Below are positions 18,411-27,411 of a stretch of DNA of 64,000 nt, one piece after another (the first letter of the stretch is position 1; each line of letters starts with the position of its first letter). The notes below the pieces were generated by a model. It ran no database searches, was not told the origin of the DNA, and saw only the letters and a program-made list of their open reading frames with translations. Origin of the DNA: CAVOOW01 sp963697675 (lineage in GTDB: Bacteria > Actinomycetota > Actinomycetes > JACCUZ01); NCBI GenBank assembly GCA_963697675.1, contig CAVOOW010000002.1, positions 186,001 through 250,000 on the forward strand, in the 5' to 3' direction. The translations under genes and the position numbers were made by a program.

Positions 18411-20258
18411 ATGTCCTTGCCAGGTCGTCGGCTGCTGTCCGTTGTGACGGGGATCGTCGTTCTCGCCTTGTTATCGCTCGGCGGAGCGGTCAACTCGGGT
18501 GCGACGACGGCCGACAAGGTCACCTTCACGGTCGGAATGGTGGGCGACATCGACTCGCTCAACCCCTTCACAGGGATCGAGTCGTCGGCGTACGAGATGT
18601 ACCAGCTCAACTACGAGACGCTGACCGACTACGGGCAGGCCGACTTCAGCACCCAGCCGGCACTGGCCGAGAGCTGGGACGCCTCAGCCGACGGGCTGAC
18701 CTGGACCTACCACCTGCGGGCGGGGCTGAAGTGGTCGGACGGTCAGCCGCTGACCGCGAAGGACGTCGCCTACACGCTCAACCGGGTGCGCAACGGCAAG
18801 TACGAGCAGACCAACTACGGCAACTACGTCAGCGGCCTCACGTCGGTCGTGGCCACCGACGACAGCACCGTCGTGATGAAGGTGAAGAAGCCGACCCCGA
18901 TCATGGAGCACCTCTACGTCTACATCCTGCCCGAGCACATCTGGAAGGAGGTCGACGAGAAGGAGGTCAAGTCCTTCCCCAACAACCCCGGCCCGGACGG
19001 CATCATCGGGTCCGGCCCGTTCATCGTGAAGGAGCGCAAGACCGGCCAGTTCATCCGCCTCGAGCGCAACCCCAACTACTACGGCCAGAAGCCCAAGATC
19101 GACGAGCTGGTGTTCCGGGTCTTCCAGAACCAGGACTCGCTCGCCCAGGCGCTGAAGCGGGGCGAGATCGACTTCGCCGACAGCCTCGAGTCCAACGTCT
19201 TCAACAGCCTCGAGAACACCCCCGGCGTCAAGACCTTCCCGGCGACCTACAGCGGCTTCGACGAGGTCGCGATGAACACCGGCGCGGCACTCGACGACGG
19301 CACGCCGATCGGCAACGGCCACCCGGCGCTCAAGGACAAGCGGGTGCGCGTCGCCATCGCCCACGCCATCGACACCAAGCTGCTGACCGAACGGGTGTTC
19401 GGCGGTCACGGCACGCCTGGCACGAGCGTCATCCCCCCGCTCTACGCGAAGCTGCACTACGACCCGGGCTCGACCACGTACACGTTCGACCTCGCCGAGG
19501 CGAACCGGTTGCTCGACGAAGCGGGCTACAAGAAGGGGTCCGGCGGCATCCGCACGATGCCCGACGGCAGCCGCCCGCTGAAGTTCAACCTCTTCGGCCG
19601 GTCCAGCTCGCAGTCCAGCAAGCAGACCATGGAGTTCGTCGCCGGCTGGCTCAAGGACATCGGCATCGACTCGAAGACGAAGATCGTCTCGGACGACGCG
19701 CTCACCGAGATCATCGGACAGGGCAAGTTCGACATGTTCGAGTGGGGCTGGGTCGTCGAGCCCGACCCCAACTACCAGCTGTCCACGTTCACCTGCGCCA
19801 GCCGGTCGTACAAGGACGGCGGAAGCGTCTACGCCAACCTGTCCGACTCGTTCTACTGCAACAAGGAGTTCGACGCGCTGTACAAGAAGCAGACGGAACA
19901 GATCGACGCCGACCAGCGCGCCGAGACGGTCAAGGCGATGCAGAAGATGCTCTACGACGACGCGCCGTACGTCGTGACCGCCTACTACGACAACCTCGAG
20001 GCCTACCGCTCCGACCGGTTCACGAACTTCAAGCCGCAGCCCGAGCCGAAGGGCTCGCTGCTGTTCCAGTACGGCACGTACAGCTACAAGTCCATCGAAC
20101 CCGTGAGCGCGGAGAAGAAGAAGAGCGCGGCGGCGAAGGAAGAGAGCTCGAACTCGGGGCTGGTCGTGGCGTCCGTGGTGGGTGGCGCGGTGCTGATCGG
20201 CGCGGCCGTGTTCTTCGGCTTGAGCAGGCGCCGGCGACCCGACTCCGAGGTCGAATAG
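18411..20258 (+). CDS. peptide-type ABC importer substrate-binding protein, membrane-anchored
   Basis: 615 residues, ATG 18411 with GGAGGT 5 nt upstream. An Sec signal (RRLLSVVTGIVVLALLSLGG) without a lipobox cysteine precedes the SBP_bac_5 fold. The fold carries DSLNPFTGIESSAYEMYQL, SWDASADGLTWTYHLRAGLK and later LAEANRLLDEAGY. After a charged Ala/Lys/Glu linker comes a C-terminal transmembrane helix (LVVASVVGGAVLIGAAVFFG) and SRRRRP. So this receptor is tethered by a C-terminal helix instead of a lipid, unusual for the class but seen in some actinomycetes. It heads the importer operon. Confidence 0.9.
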   Translation: MSLPGRRLLSVVTGIVVLALLSLGGAVNSGATTADKVTFTVGMVGDIDSLNPFTGIESSAYEMYQLNYETLTDYGQADFSTQPALAESWDASADGLTWTYHLRAGLKWSDGQPLTAKDVAYTLNRVRNGKYEQTNYGNYVSGLTSVVATDDSTVVMKVKKPTPIMEHLYVYILPEHIWKEVDEKEVKSFPNNPGPDGIIGSGPFIVKERKTGQFIRLERNPNYYGQKPKIDELVFRVFQNQDSLAQALKRGEIDFADSLESNVFNSLENTPGVKTFPATYSGFDEVAMNTGAALDDGTPIGNGHPALKDKRVRVAIAHAIDTKLLTERVFGGHGTPGTSVIPPLYAKLHYDPGSTTYTFDLAEANRLLDEAGYKKGSGGIRTMPDGSRPLKFNLFGRSSSQSSKQTMEFVAGWLKDIGIDSKTKIVSDDALTEIIGQGKFDMFEWGWVVEPDPNYQLSTFTCASRSYKDGGSVYANLSDSFYCNKEFDALYKKQTEQIDADQRAETVKAMQKMLYDDAPYVVTAYYDNLEAYRSDRFTNFKPQPEPKGSLLFQYGTYSYKSIEPVSAEKKKSAAAKEESSNSGLVVASVVGGAVLIGAAVFFGLSRRRRPDSEVE

Positions 20259-20262
20259 GTCG

Positions 20263-21310
20263 ATGACCCTCACGGCAGCGGAGCAGCACCTTCCCGCGCC
20301 AAGCGTCGATCCGGACAAGGGTGGTCCGCGGCGTTCCGGCGGCTTGGCGGTCTACGCCCTGCGTCGCCTTGTCACGGCCATGGGGACGATGATCTTCGTC
20401 CTGGTGTTCAACTTCTTCTTGTTCCGCATGCTGCCCGGCGATCCCATCGCGCTCTACACGCGTGGTCGCAACATGGATCAGGAACAGCTCCGCGAGCTGC
20501 GCAGTCAGCTCAACAAGCCGATCTTCGAGCAGTTCGTCGACTACCTGAAGAACCCGTTCTCCACGGGAGTCGACTCGACCCGGTTCTCGCGGCCGGTGTG
20601 GGACGTCATCGGGGACTCCGTGTGGCCGACCGTCGTGCTGCTGGGCACATCCACCGTCCTGGCGACGGTGATCGGCATCGCCATCGGCATCAAGGCCGGC
20701 TGGGGGCGCGACGGCACGTTCGACCGGGCGTCCACCGGGGTGACGCTGACGCTCTATGCGATGCCGGAGTTCTGGCTCGGCATGGTGCTGCTGATCCTGT
20801 TCAGCACCGGCATCGGCCCCTTCCCGGGGATCTTCCCCAGCGGCGGCACGCTGACACCCGGCGTCGAGCAGTGGTCCCTCGAGGGCATCCTCGACCAGCT
20901 GTGGCATCTCTGCCTGCCCGCGGCGACCCTGACCCTCGGCTACCTCGCGGAGTACTCGCTGGTGATGCGCTCGTCGCTGGTCGACGAGCGCGGGCAGGAC
21001 TACCTCATGACTGCCCGGGCCAAGGGGCTGATGGACAAGTTCGTGCGGCGGCGGCACGCGGTGCCCAACGCGCTGCTGCCGACCATCACGCTTGGTCTTC
21101 CTCAACATCGGCTTCATCGTGTCGGGCGCCATCACGGTCGAGACGGTCTTCTCCTGGCCCGGTCTCGGGCTGCTGTCCTACGAGGCGCTCCGCGGACCGG
21201 ACGTGCCGTTGCTGCAGGCGATCTTCCTGATGTTCTCGATCTCGGTCGTCGTCGCCAACGCCATCGCCGACGTCGTGGTCGCGGCCGTGGATCCCCGGGT
21301 GCGGACATGA
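20263..21310 (+). CDS. ABC importer permease 1 (DppB/OppB type), frame interrupted
   Basis: Inner-membrane channel subunit, about 349 residues with six spans, beginning 4 bp after the binding-protein gene at ATG 20263. The DppB hallmark FRMLPGDPIALYTRGRNM, the EAA-loop region (LMTARAKGLMDKFVRRRHAV) and the late segment TVETVFSWPGLGLLSYEALR are present. Around 21088-21095 the frame changes, so PNALLPTITL is followed by VFLNIGFIVSGAI in another frame. One indel restores the family sequence. Subunit partner of the next gene, whose ATG overlaps this stop. Confidence 0.85.
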
Positions 21311-22223
21311 GCCTCGAGGCAACCGCGCACCGCTCTCGGCGCGCGCCATCGTGCGGACCAGGAAGCGGGCGGCCCGGGCCCGCTTCGTGGCCGAGTTCCG
21401 CCGCGAGAAGGCAGGTGTCGCCGGCCTCGGGATCCTCGTGGTGTTCGGCGCGCTGGCGCTCCTGGCGCCGGTGCTGTTCTCCAGCGACGAGCTCAAGGTG
21501 ACCGAGGCGACCGGAGGGACGCTGCAGCCACCGAGCCGCGGATACTCGCTCGGCACCGACGAGACCGGCCGGTCGGTGCTGGCCCTGCTGGTCTGGGGCG
21601 CGCGGGTGTCGCTGCTCGTCGGGATCGCGGCCACGGTCATCTCGATGGTGCTCGGCACGCTGGTCGGCATCGCGTCGGGCCACTTCGGCGGCTGGAGCGG
21701 TCCCGTCCTCGAGCGGCTGACCGACTGGTTCCTGGTCATTCCGTTCCTGCCGACGGCGATCGTTCTCGCCACGGTGCTCGGAGCGTCGCTGGTCAACATC
21801 ATCATCGTCATCGGCGTGACGTCCTGGCCCGGCACCGCCCGGCTGGTGCGCGCCCAGACCCTGTCGGTCGAGGCGCGCCCCTACCTCGAGCGGGCCCGGG
21901 TGCTCGGTGGCGGGCACTGGCACCAGATGTCGCGCCACGTGCTGCCCAACGTGATGCCGCTCGTGCTCGCCAACACGACCCTGACCGTCGCGATCGCGAT
22001 CCTGTCCGAGACGACCCTGTCCTTCCTCGGTCTCGGTGACCCGTTCCGGGTGTCGTGGGGCTCGATGCTCGACGACGCGTTCAGCGCCGGCGCGATCAGC
22101 TCCGGTGCCTGGTGGTACCTGCTGCCGCCCGGGCTCTGCGTCATCGCGGTCGTGCTCGCGTTCACCCTCGTCGGCCGGGCTCTGGAGAACGTCCTCGACC
22201 CGCGGGCAGGCGACGCGGCATGA
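21307..22223 (+). CDS. ABC importer permease 2 (DppC/OppC type), frame interrupted near start
   Basis: Second channel subunit, about 305 residues. ATG 21307 overlaps the previous stop (ATGA) and reads MSLEATAHRSRRA. Near 21335-21350, in a GCGCGC run, the frame changes to IVRTRKRAARARFVAEFRRE followed by the first span (VAGLGILVVFGALALLAPVL). The alternative is initiation at GTG 21351 without any slip, but the ATGA overlap favours 21307. EAA-loop region: LSVEARPYLERARVLGGGHW. Six spans; C-terminus FTLVGRALENVLDPR is typical of DppC. Confidence 0.85.
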
Positions 22224-23217
22224 GCCGAATGACGCCCTCCTTCGCCTCGAGAACCTGTCGGTCACCTACCGCAGCGCCGACGGTCCGGTGCCGGCGGTGC
22301 GCGGAGTGACCCTCGACGTCGAGGCCGGCTCCACGCTCGGCGTCGCGGGCGAGTCGGGGTCGGGCAAGTCGACGTTGGCCGCCACCGTGCTGCGGCTCAC
22401 GCCCGCGTCGGCGAAGGTCGAAGGCAAGGTGCTGCTCGACGGCGAGGACGTGCTGGCCATGTCGTTCGGCCGGTTGCGCGCCGTCCGCTGGGCGGAGGCG
22501 GCGATCATCTTCCAGGGGGCGCTGCACTCGCTCAACCCGCTGCGCCGCGTCGGCCAGCAGATCGCCGAACCGGTGCTGCTGCACGACTCGAAGGTCACCA
22601 AACGCCAGGCCGACAAACGGGTCGGCGACCTCCTCAGTCAGGTCGGCCTCGCCGCCCGGCTGGCGTCCTCGTACCCCCATCAGCTCTCCGGCGGGCAGAA
22701 GCAGCGCATCATGATCGCGATGGCGCTGGCCTGCAAGCCGCGGTTGCTCATCGCCGACGAGCCCACGACGGCGCTCGACGTGATGGTGCAGGCCCAGGTG
22801 CTCGACCTGCTGGGCTCGCTGGTGCGCGACCTGGGCCTCGGCCTGGTCGTCATCAGCCACGACCTGTCCGTGCTGGGCTCGACGTGCGACCGGCTGGCCG
22901 TGATGTACGCCGGCCGGATCGTCGAGGAAGGCCCGTCGGCGGAGGTGCTCGAGCGCTCCCAGCACCCCTACACGCGCGCGCTGTCGGCGGCCTTCCCGAC
23001 GATCGGCGACCAGACCGCGCGGTACGCGCCGCACGGACTGCCCGGCGACCCGCCGTGGCCCGGTGACCTGCCGAGCGGCTGCCCGTTCCACCCGCGGTGC
23101 CCCGACGCGATGGACGTCTGCCGCACCGAGGACGTCGCGCTGCGCGACTACGAGTCCCACCGGCACCGCGCGGCCTGCATCCATGTCGACTCGCAGGTGC
23201 GGGGGACCCTCGCGTGA
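22220..23217 (+). CDS. ABC importer ATPase 1 (DppD/OppD type), frame interrupted near start
   Basis: Energises the peptide-type importer. Walker A GESGSGKST, signature LSGGQKQRI, Walker B LLIADEPTTALD, and switch region VVISHDLSVLG are all intact, plus the C-terminal oligopeptide-ABC cysteine motif CPFHPRCPDAMDVC that in relatives binds an iron-sulfur cluster. ATG 22220 overlaps the upstream stop, but the conserved frame (ALLRLENLSVTYRSADG) is one base off after about 22232. Adding one base there restores a normal N-terminus. About 332 residues. Confidence 0.88.
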
Positions 23218-24266
23218 CCGAGACCGCGGCCACCCCGACCGTCGCCGACGTCGCGGGCCCCGTCCTCGAGGCCAGGGCGCTCGAGACCACCTTCCGCACC
23301 CGGTCGGGCAAGGCGGCGCGCGCGGTCGACGGCGTCGACCTGGCGCTCGGCCGCGGCGAGATCGTCGCGCTGGTCGGGGAGTCCGGCTGCGGCAAGACCA
23401 CCCTGGCTCGCACGCTGCTCGGTCTCGAGCAGCCCAGCCGCGGCCACGTCTACTACGACGGCAAGGAGCTCAGCTACAAGAACGCCGGGCTGAAGGCCTT
23501 CCGCCGCAAGGTGCAGCTCGTGCTGCAGGACCCGACCGGCTCGCTCAACCCCAGGCACACGGTGTACGAGGCGGTGGCTGAGGGCCTGCGGGTGCATCGC
23601 GTCGGCGGCAACGAGGAGGAGCTGGTCGCGCGGGCCCTGTCCCGGGCAGGCCTGCGCCCGCCGGAACGCTATTTCCTGCGCTATCCCCACGAGCTGTCCG
23701 GCGGCCAGCGCCAGCGCGTCGTCATCGCGGGCGCGCTGGTCCTCGAACCGGAGGTGCTCGTCGCCGACGAGCCGGTCTCCTCGCTGGACGCCTCGGTGCG
23801 CGGCGAGATCCTGGCGCTGCTCCTCGCGCTGCGCGAGGACCTCGGGCTCTCGGTGCTGGTGGTGACCCACGACCTCGGCCTGGCCTGGAACATCGCCGAC
23901 CGCATCGCCGTGATGTACCTCGGTCGCATCGTGGAGTCCGGTCCGACCGAGGACGTGCTTTCCGACCCGCAACATCCGTACACCCGCGCTCTGCTCTCGG
24001 TCGTGCCGGAGACACACCACCTCGAGCCGATCGTGCTGTCCGGCGAGCCGCCCGACCCCACCAAGGTGCCGGCGGGCTGCCGCTTCCACCCGCGCTGCCC
24101 CGCCCTGTCCTCCGGTGCGGCCGCGCGCGCAGGGGTCGACGGCGAGTGTCGTACGGCGCCGGTGCCTGTCCTTCCGGCGGGGGAGAGCCATGCGGCGGCC
24201 TGTTTCCTGGCCCAGACGCTGTCCGCGGCCGGTCGCAAGGAGTCGACCGGAGACTTCCGCTACTGA
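23214..24266 (+). CDS. ABC importer ATPase 2 (DppF/OppF type)
   Basis: 350 residues, GTG 23214 overlapping the previous stop. Walker A GESGCGKTT, the family segment VLQDPTGSLNPRHTV, signature LSGGQRQRV, Walker B VLVADEPVSSLD, switch VVTHDLGLAWN, and C-terminal FHPRCPALSS. It completes a five-gene importer (binding protein, two permeases, two ATPases). The stop codon lies inside a 20-bp perfect palindrome that probably controls the following Rieske gene, 85 bp downstream on the same strand. Confidence 0.92.
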   Translation: MTETAATPTVADVAGPVLEARALETTFRTRSGKAARAVDGVDLALGRGEIVALVGESGCGKTTLARTLLGLEQPSRGHVYYDGKELSYKNAGLKAFRRKVQLVLQDPTGSLNPRHTVYEAVAEGLRVHRVGGNEEELVARALSRAGLRPPERYFLRYPHELSGGQRQRVVIAGALVLEPEVLVADEPVSSLDASVRGEILALLLALREDLGLSVLVVTHDLGLAWNIADRIAVMYLGRIVESGPTEDVLSDPQHPYTRALLSVVPETHHLEPIVLSGEPPDPTKVPAGCRFHPRCPALSSGAAARAGVDGECRTAPVPVLPAGESHAAACFLAQTLSAAGRKESTGDFRY

Positions 24267-24280
24267 CTCATGAGTCAGTA
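24261..24280. promoter_or_regulatory. 20-bp perfect palindrome, probable repressor operator
   Basis: TACTGACTCATGAGTCAGTA is a perfect 20-bp palindrome, 72 bp before the first Rieske gene and overlapping the last codons of the upstream ATPase gene. With no loop it is unlikely to be a terminator. Its length and symmetry suit a TetR-family dimer, and a TetR gene lies 2.5 kb downstream. A related dyad is at 18288. Confidence 0.6.
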
Positions 24281-24351
24281 AGATCCTCCCGTGGCCAACA
24301 ACTCTTGGGCGCGACTGCGGTCGCGCTTCGGCCGGCGATAGGGGAGGGGCG

Positions 24352-25497
24352 ATGGTGTCGCTGCAGGCTGCGCTGCCCGCGTCGTTCTACATCGACGACG
24401 GCCACTGGCGGCGTGAGCGGGACGTCGTGCTGCACAACGAGTGGTTCTGCGTCGGGCGGCTGTCGACGCACGGGCTGGACGTCGGGTCCGCCGAGCGGCT
24501 GGCGGTCATCGACGTCGCGGGCGAGAGCGTGCTGGTGGCGCGGGACCGTGCGGGCGAGCTGCGCGCGTTCTTCAACGTCTGCAGCCACCGTGGGTCGCAG
24601 GTCGTGCCCGTTGACCCGGAGCTCGACCCGCCGGCGCCCTGTGGCGCGGCGGCGCTGCGCTGTCCGTACCACTCCTGGACCTACGACCTCGACGGACGGC
24701 TGATGCGCGCGCCGCACACCGAGGAGGTCTCGGACTTCGAGCCGGCCGACTTCGGCCTGAAAAGCGTTTCCGCGGAAACGTGGGGCGGGTTCCTTTTCCT
24801 GCGACTGGTGGCGGAATCGCCTGATTCTGTCGGCCTGTTGGAGTCGCTCGGCGCGGCGACCGGGCGGATCAGTCGCTATCCGCTCGACTCGCTCGTCGTG
24901 GGTGCGACGCTGACCTACGACGTGCGCGCCAACTACAAGGTGGTGCTCGAGAACTACAACGAGTGCTATCACTGCGCCGGCGTCCACCCTGAGCTGGTGC
25001 GCCTCGTGCCGGCGTTCGGGCGGGGCGGCAGCGACCTCGACTGGGACAACGGCATCCCGCACCGCGCGGGGGCGTGGACCTTCACCGCGTCGGGGACCTC
25101 CACGCGCGCGCCGTTCGCCGGCCTCGACGCCGACGAGCGGGTGCGTCACAAGGGTGAGCTGCTCTATCCCAACCTGATGCTGAGCCTTTCCGCCGACCAC
25201 GTCGCCGCCTTCACGCTCTGGCCGACGGGCGCGGGCGAGACCCGCATCGTGTGCGACCTGCTGTTCGCACCCGAGGAGGTCGCGCGGGACGCCTTCGACC
25301 CCTCGGACGCGGCCGACTTCTGGGACCTGGTCAACAAGCAGGACTGGGCGATCTGCGAATCGGTGCAGCGCGGCATGTCCTCGCGCGGCTTCCGGCAGGG
25401 CTGGTTCGCGCCGATGGAGGACGCCAGCCTGGACATCCGGCGCTGGTTGCTGCCGCGGCTCGGGATCGCGCCCGGGCTCGACGAGGCATCGCGATGA
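24352..25497 (+). CDS. Rieske non-heme iron oxygenase, large subunit (GbcA-like)
   Basis: 381 residues, ATG 24352. The [2Fe-2S] Rieske ligands are C77-x-H79 (NVCSHRG) and C104-x2-H107 (RCPYHSW). The mononuclear iron region is LENYNECYHCAGVHPEL, the pattern of the glycine-betaine/stachydrine demethylase and carnitine oxygenase branch rather than aromatic dioxygenases. A reductase partner is not adjacent. Positions 24765-24780 carry the dispersed palindrome CGTTTCCGCGGAAACG inside the coding frame (KSVSAETWG). The stop overlaps the flavoenzyme gene by 4 bp. An N-demethylation role is inferred from family and neighbours. Confidence 0.85.
   Translation: MVSLQAALPASFYIDDGHWRRERDVVLHNEWFCVGRLSTHGLDVGSAERLAVIDVAGESVLVARDRAGELRAFFNVCSHRGSQVVPVDPELDPPAPCGAAALRCPYHSWTYDLDGRLMRAPHTEEVSDFEPADFGLKSVSAETWGGFLFLRLVAESPDSVGLLESLGAATGRISRYPLDSLVVGATLTYDVRANYKVVLENYNECYHCAGVHPELVRLVPAFGRGGSDLDWDNGIPHRAGAWTFTASGTSTRAPFAGLDADERVRHKGELLYPNLMLSLSADHVAAFTLWPTGAGETRIVCDLLFAPEEVARDAFDPSDAADFWDLVNKQDWAICESVQRGMSSRGFRQGWFAPMEDASLDIRRWLLPRLGIAPGLDEASR
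24765..24780. repeat. dispersed 16-bp palindrome, site 1 (inside a CDS)
   Basis: CGTTTCCGCGGAAACG, perfect palindrome within the first Rieske gene. The same 16 bp occurs at 31668, 41245 and 41318. Its codons (AAA AGC GTT TCC GCG GAA ACG) are less GC-rich at third positions than the surrounding gene. Confidence 0.7.
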
Positions 25498-26747
25498 ATA
25501 ACGCGCCTCTCGAGCACGTGGACACCGTGGTCGTCGGGGCGGGCGGGCTCGGCAGCGCGACCGCCTGGCAGCTGGCCCGCCGCGGTGTCGACGTCGTGCT
25601 GCTCGAGAAGTTCGGCTTCGGGCACAAGCGCGGCGCGTCCCACGACACCTCGCGCATCCTGCGCCGCAGCTATCACACGCCTGCCTACGTCGCCCTGGCC
25701 AACGAGGCGTACGACGACTGGGCGCTGCTCGAGAGCGAGTCCGGCGAACGGCTCGTGACGACCACCGGCGGGCTCGACCTCTTCCCGCCGGGTGCGTCGA
25801 TCCCGGCCGTCGACTACACGACGAGCATGGCGGCCTGCGGCGTCCCCTATGACGAGCTCACCGCTGCCGAGGTCACGGCGCGCTGGCCGGCTCTGGCGCT
25901 GCCCGAGGGCACGGTCGCGGTCCACCAGGCCGACACGTCGATGGTGCCCGCCGGGCGGAGCACCGCGACGATGCAGCGTCTCGCGCGGGAGAAAGGCGCT
26001 CGGCTGTACGACGACGCGCCCGTGGTTGCGCTGCTGGACCACGGGGACGAGGGCGTCGAGGTCGTTGTGGGCAGCGCGGCTGAGGCAGGCGTCGCGCGCG
26101 ATGACGCCACCGCCAACGGCGGCCAGCCTGGCGGGACGTACCGCAGATTCCTGGCACGACGCGTCGTGCTCACCGCGGACGCCTGGACCAACGACCTGCT
26201 GGCCCATCTCGGCACCTCGCTGCCGCTGACGGTGACCCGCGAGCAGGTGACCTACTTCGCGCCGGCCGCCCCGGAACGCTTCGGTGCCGACCGGCTGCCG
26301 GTGTGGATCTGGATGGACGACCCGTCGTTCTACGGCTTCCCGACCTATGCCGAGGGCGGCAACGGCGCGTTCGTGAAGGCGGCACAGGACTGCGGGGGAG
26401 TCGTGACCTCGGGCGACGGCCGGTCCTTCGACACCGACCCGGCGGCCCTCGACCTGTTGCGCGGCTTCGTGAGCGGCCTGCTGCCGGGCGTCGGTGCGCC
26501 GGCGCACACGGTCACCTGCCTCTACACGCTGACGCCCGACCGTGACTTCGTCGTCGGGCCGGTGCCCGGCCATCCCGCCGTGTTGCTCGGGCTCGGCGCC
26601 GGTCACGCCTTCAAGTTCGCGCCGACGTTCGGGCGGCTGCTGGCCGATCTCGCCACGAGCGGCTCGACGAGCAGCGACATCTCGGCCTTCGCGCCGGACC
26701 GCCCCGCGCTGGTGGACGCCGACTATCCGGTCTCGTGGCTGGTCTGA
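25494..26747 (+). CDS. monomeric sarcosine-oxidase-type FAD enzyme
   Basis: 417 residues, ATG 25494 overlapping the Rieske stop. The Rossmann motif TVVVGAGGLGSATAWQLA is at the N-terminus, followed by the family segment GASHDTSRILRRSYHTP. The covalent-flavin cysteine sits in TVTCLYTLTPDRDFVVG, matching the position used by monomeric sarcosine and N-methyltryptophan oxidases. GLGAGHAFKFAPTFGRLLAD completes FAD binding. It oxidises N-methyl or secondary amines to imines. Coupled to a Rieske demethylase it would remove the next methyl group or oxidise the resulting secondary amine. Confidence 0.87.
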   Translation: MNNAPLEHVDTVVVGAGGLGSATAWQLARRGVDVVLLEKFGFGHKRGASHDTSRILRRSYHTPAYVALANEAYDDWALLESESGERLVTTTGGLDLFPPGASIPAVDYTTSMAACGVPYDELTAAEVTARWPALALPEGTVAVHQADTSMVPAGRSTATMQRLAREKGARLYDDAPVVALLDHGDEGVEVVVGSAAEAGVARDDATANGGQPGGTYRRFLARRVVLTADAWTNDLLAHLGTSLPLTVTREQVTYFAPAAPERFGADRLPVWIWMDDPSFYGFPTYAEGGNGAFVKAAQDCGGVVTSGDGRSFDTDPAALDLLRGFVSGLLPGVGAPAHTVTCLYTLTPDRDFVVGPVPGHPAVLLGLGAGHAFKFAPTFGRLLADLATSGSTSSDISAFAPDRPALVDADYPVSWLV

Positions 26748-26758
26748 CGATGGTCACG

Positions 26759-27364
26759 TCAAGCGCGCAGGTCTCCGGGCTCGACGCCGAGCTCGGCGGC
26801 GGCCAGCGCGCGTACCCAGGTGGTGATGGTCCGCTTCGCGAGCACGCCTTCGTGCACGGTCGTCTGCACCGCGAGACCGTCGATCAGCGCGGTGATGCGC
26901 CAGGCCGCGCCGCTCGGATCCGTGCACGTCATCTCGCCCGACTCGACGCCCTGCCTGATGACCTCGGCCACGGTCTCCTTCCAGCGCACGTCGAGACGCT
27001 GCGAGACCTCCGCCATCTCGGGGCTGCGCAGCGCCGCCGCCCAGGCATCGATCCACAGCGCCCAGCCGGCACCGATGCCCTCCGGGCCGTACATCGTCAG
27101 GATGCGGGCCAGCCGGCGCAGCGCGCTGCCCGTGCCGGCGGCAGCGGCGTCGAGGCGTTCGAGGTCACGCTCGGCGGCGTAGGCGAAGGCCGCCGACAGC
27201 AGGGTGTCCTTGGACTCGAAGTGGTAGAAGATCAGCCCGGTGCTCACGCCGAGGTTGGCGGCGACGTCGGCCGCGCGAGTGTGCGCAAAGCCCCGCTTCG
27301 CCACCTCATCGCACGTCGCCCGCAGGATCTCGTCCCGACGGACCTCGACCTTGCGTCGGGCCAC
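26759..27364 (-). CDS. TetR-family transcriptional regulator
   Basis: 201 residues. N-terminal helix-turn-helix: RRDEILRATCDEVAKRGFAH then VAANLGVSTGLIFYHFESKD. The C-terminal ligand domain resembles the BetI branch (MYGPEGIGAGWALWIDAWAA). It is divergent from the second Rieske gene across only 47 bp and convergent with the sarcosine-oxidase-like gene. It most likely represses the oxygenase/importer genes and is released by a methylated amine. The perfect palindrome at 24261 and its relative at 18288 are candidate operators. The 27365-27411 gap contains only a half-site (GATCAGT). Confidence 0.88.
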   Translation of the reverse strand: MARRKVEVRRDEILRATCDEVAKRGFAHTRAADVAANLGVSTGLIFYHFESKDTLLSAAFAYAAERDLERLDAAAAGTGSALRRLARILTMYGPEGIGAGWALWIDAWAAALRSPEMAEVSQRLDVRWKETVAEVIRQGVESGEMTCTDPSGAAWRITALIDGLAVQTTVHEGVLAKRTITTWVRALAAAELGVEPGDLRA

Positions 27365-27411
27365 GACAGGACCCTATCCCCGCAGCACTCTCTCATCGGT
27401 GGTGATCAGTG

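Noticed and set aside
24261..24280. Transcription terminator at the end of the ABC importer operon
   Set aside because: The palindrome has no loop and overlaps coding sequence; a repressor operator fits better.
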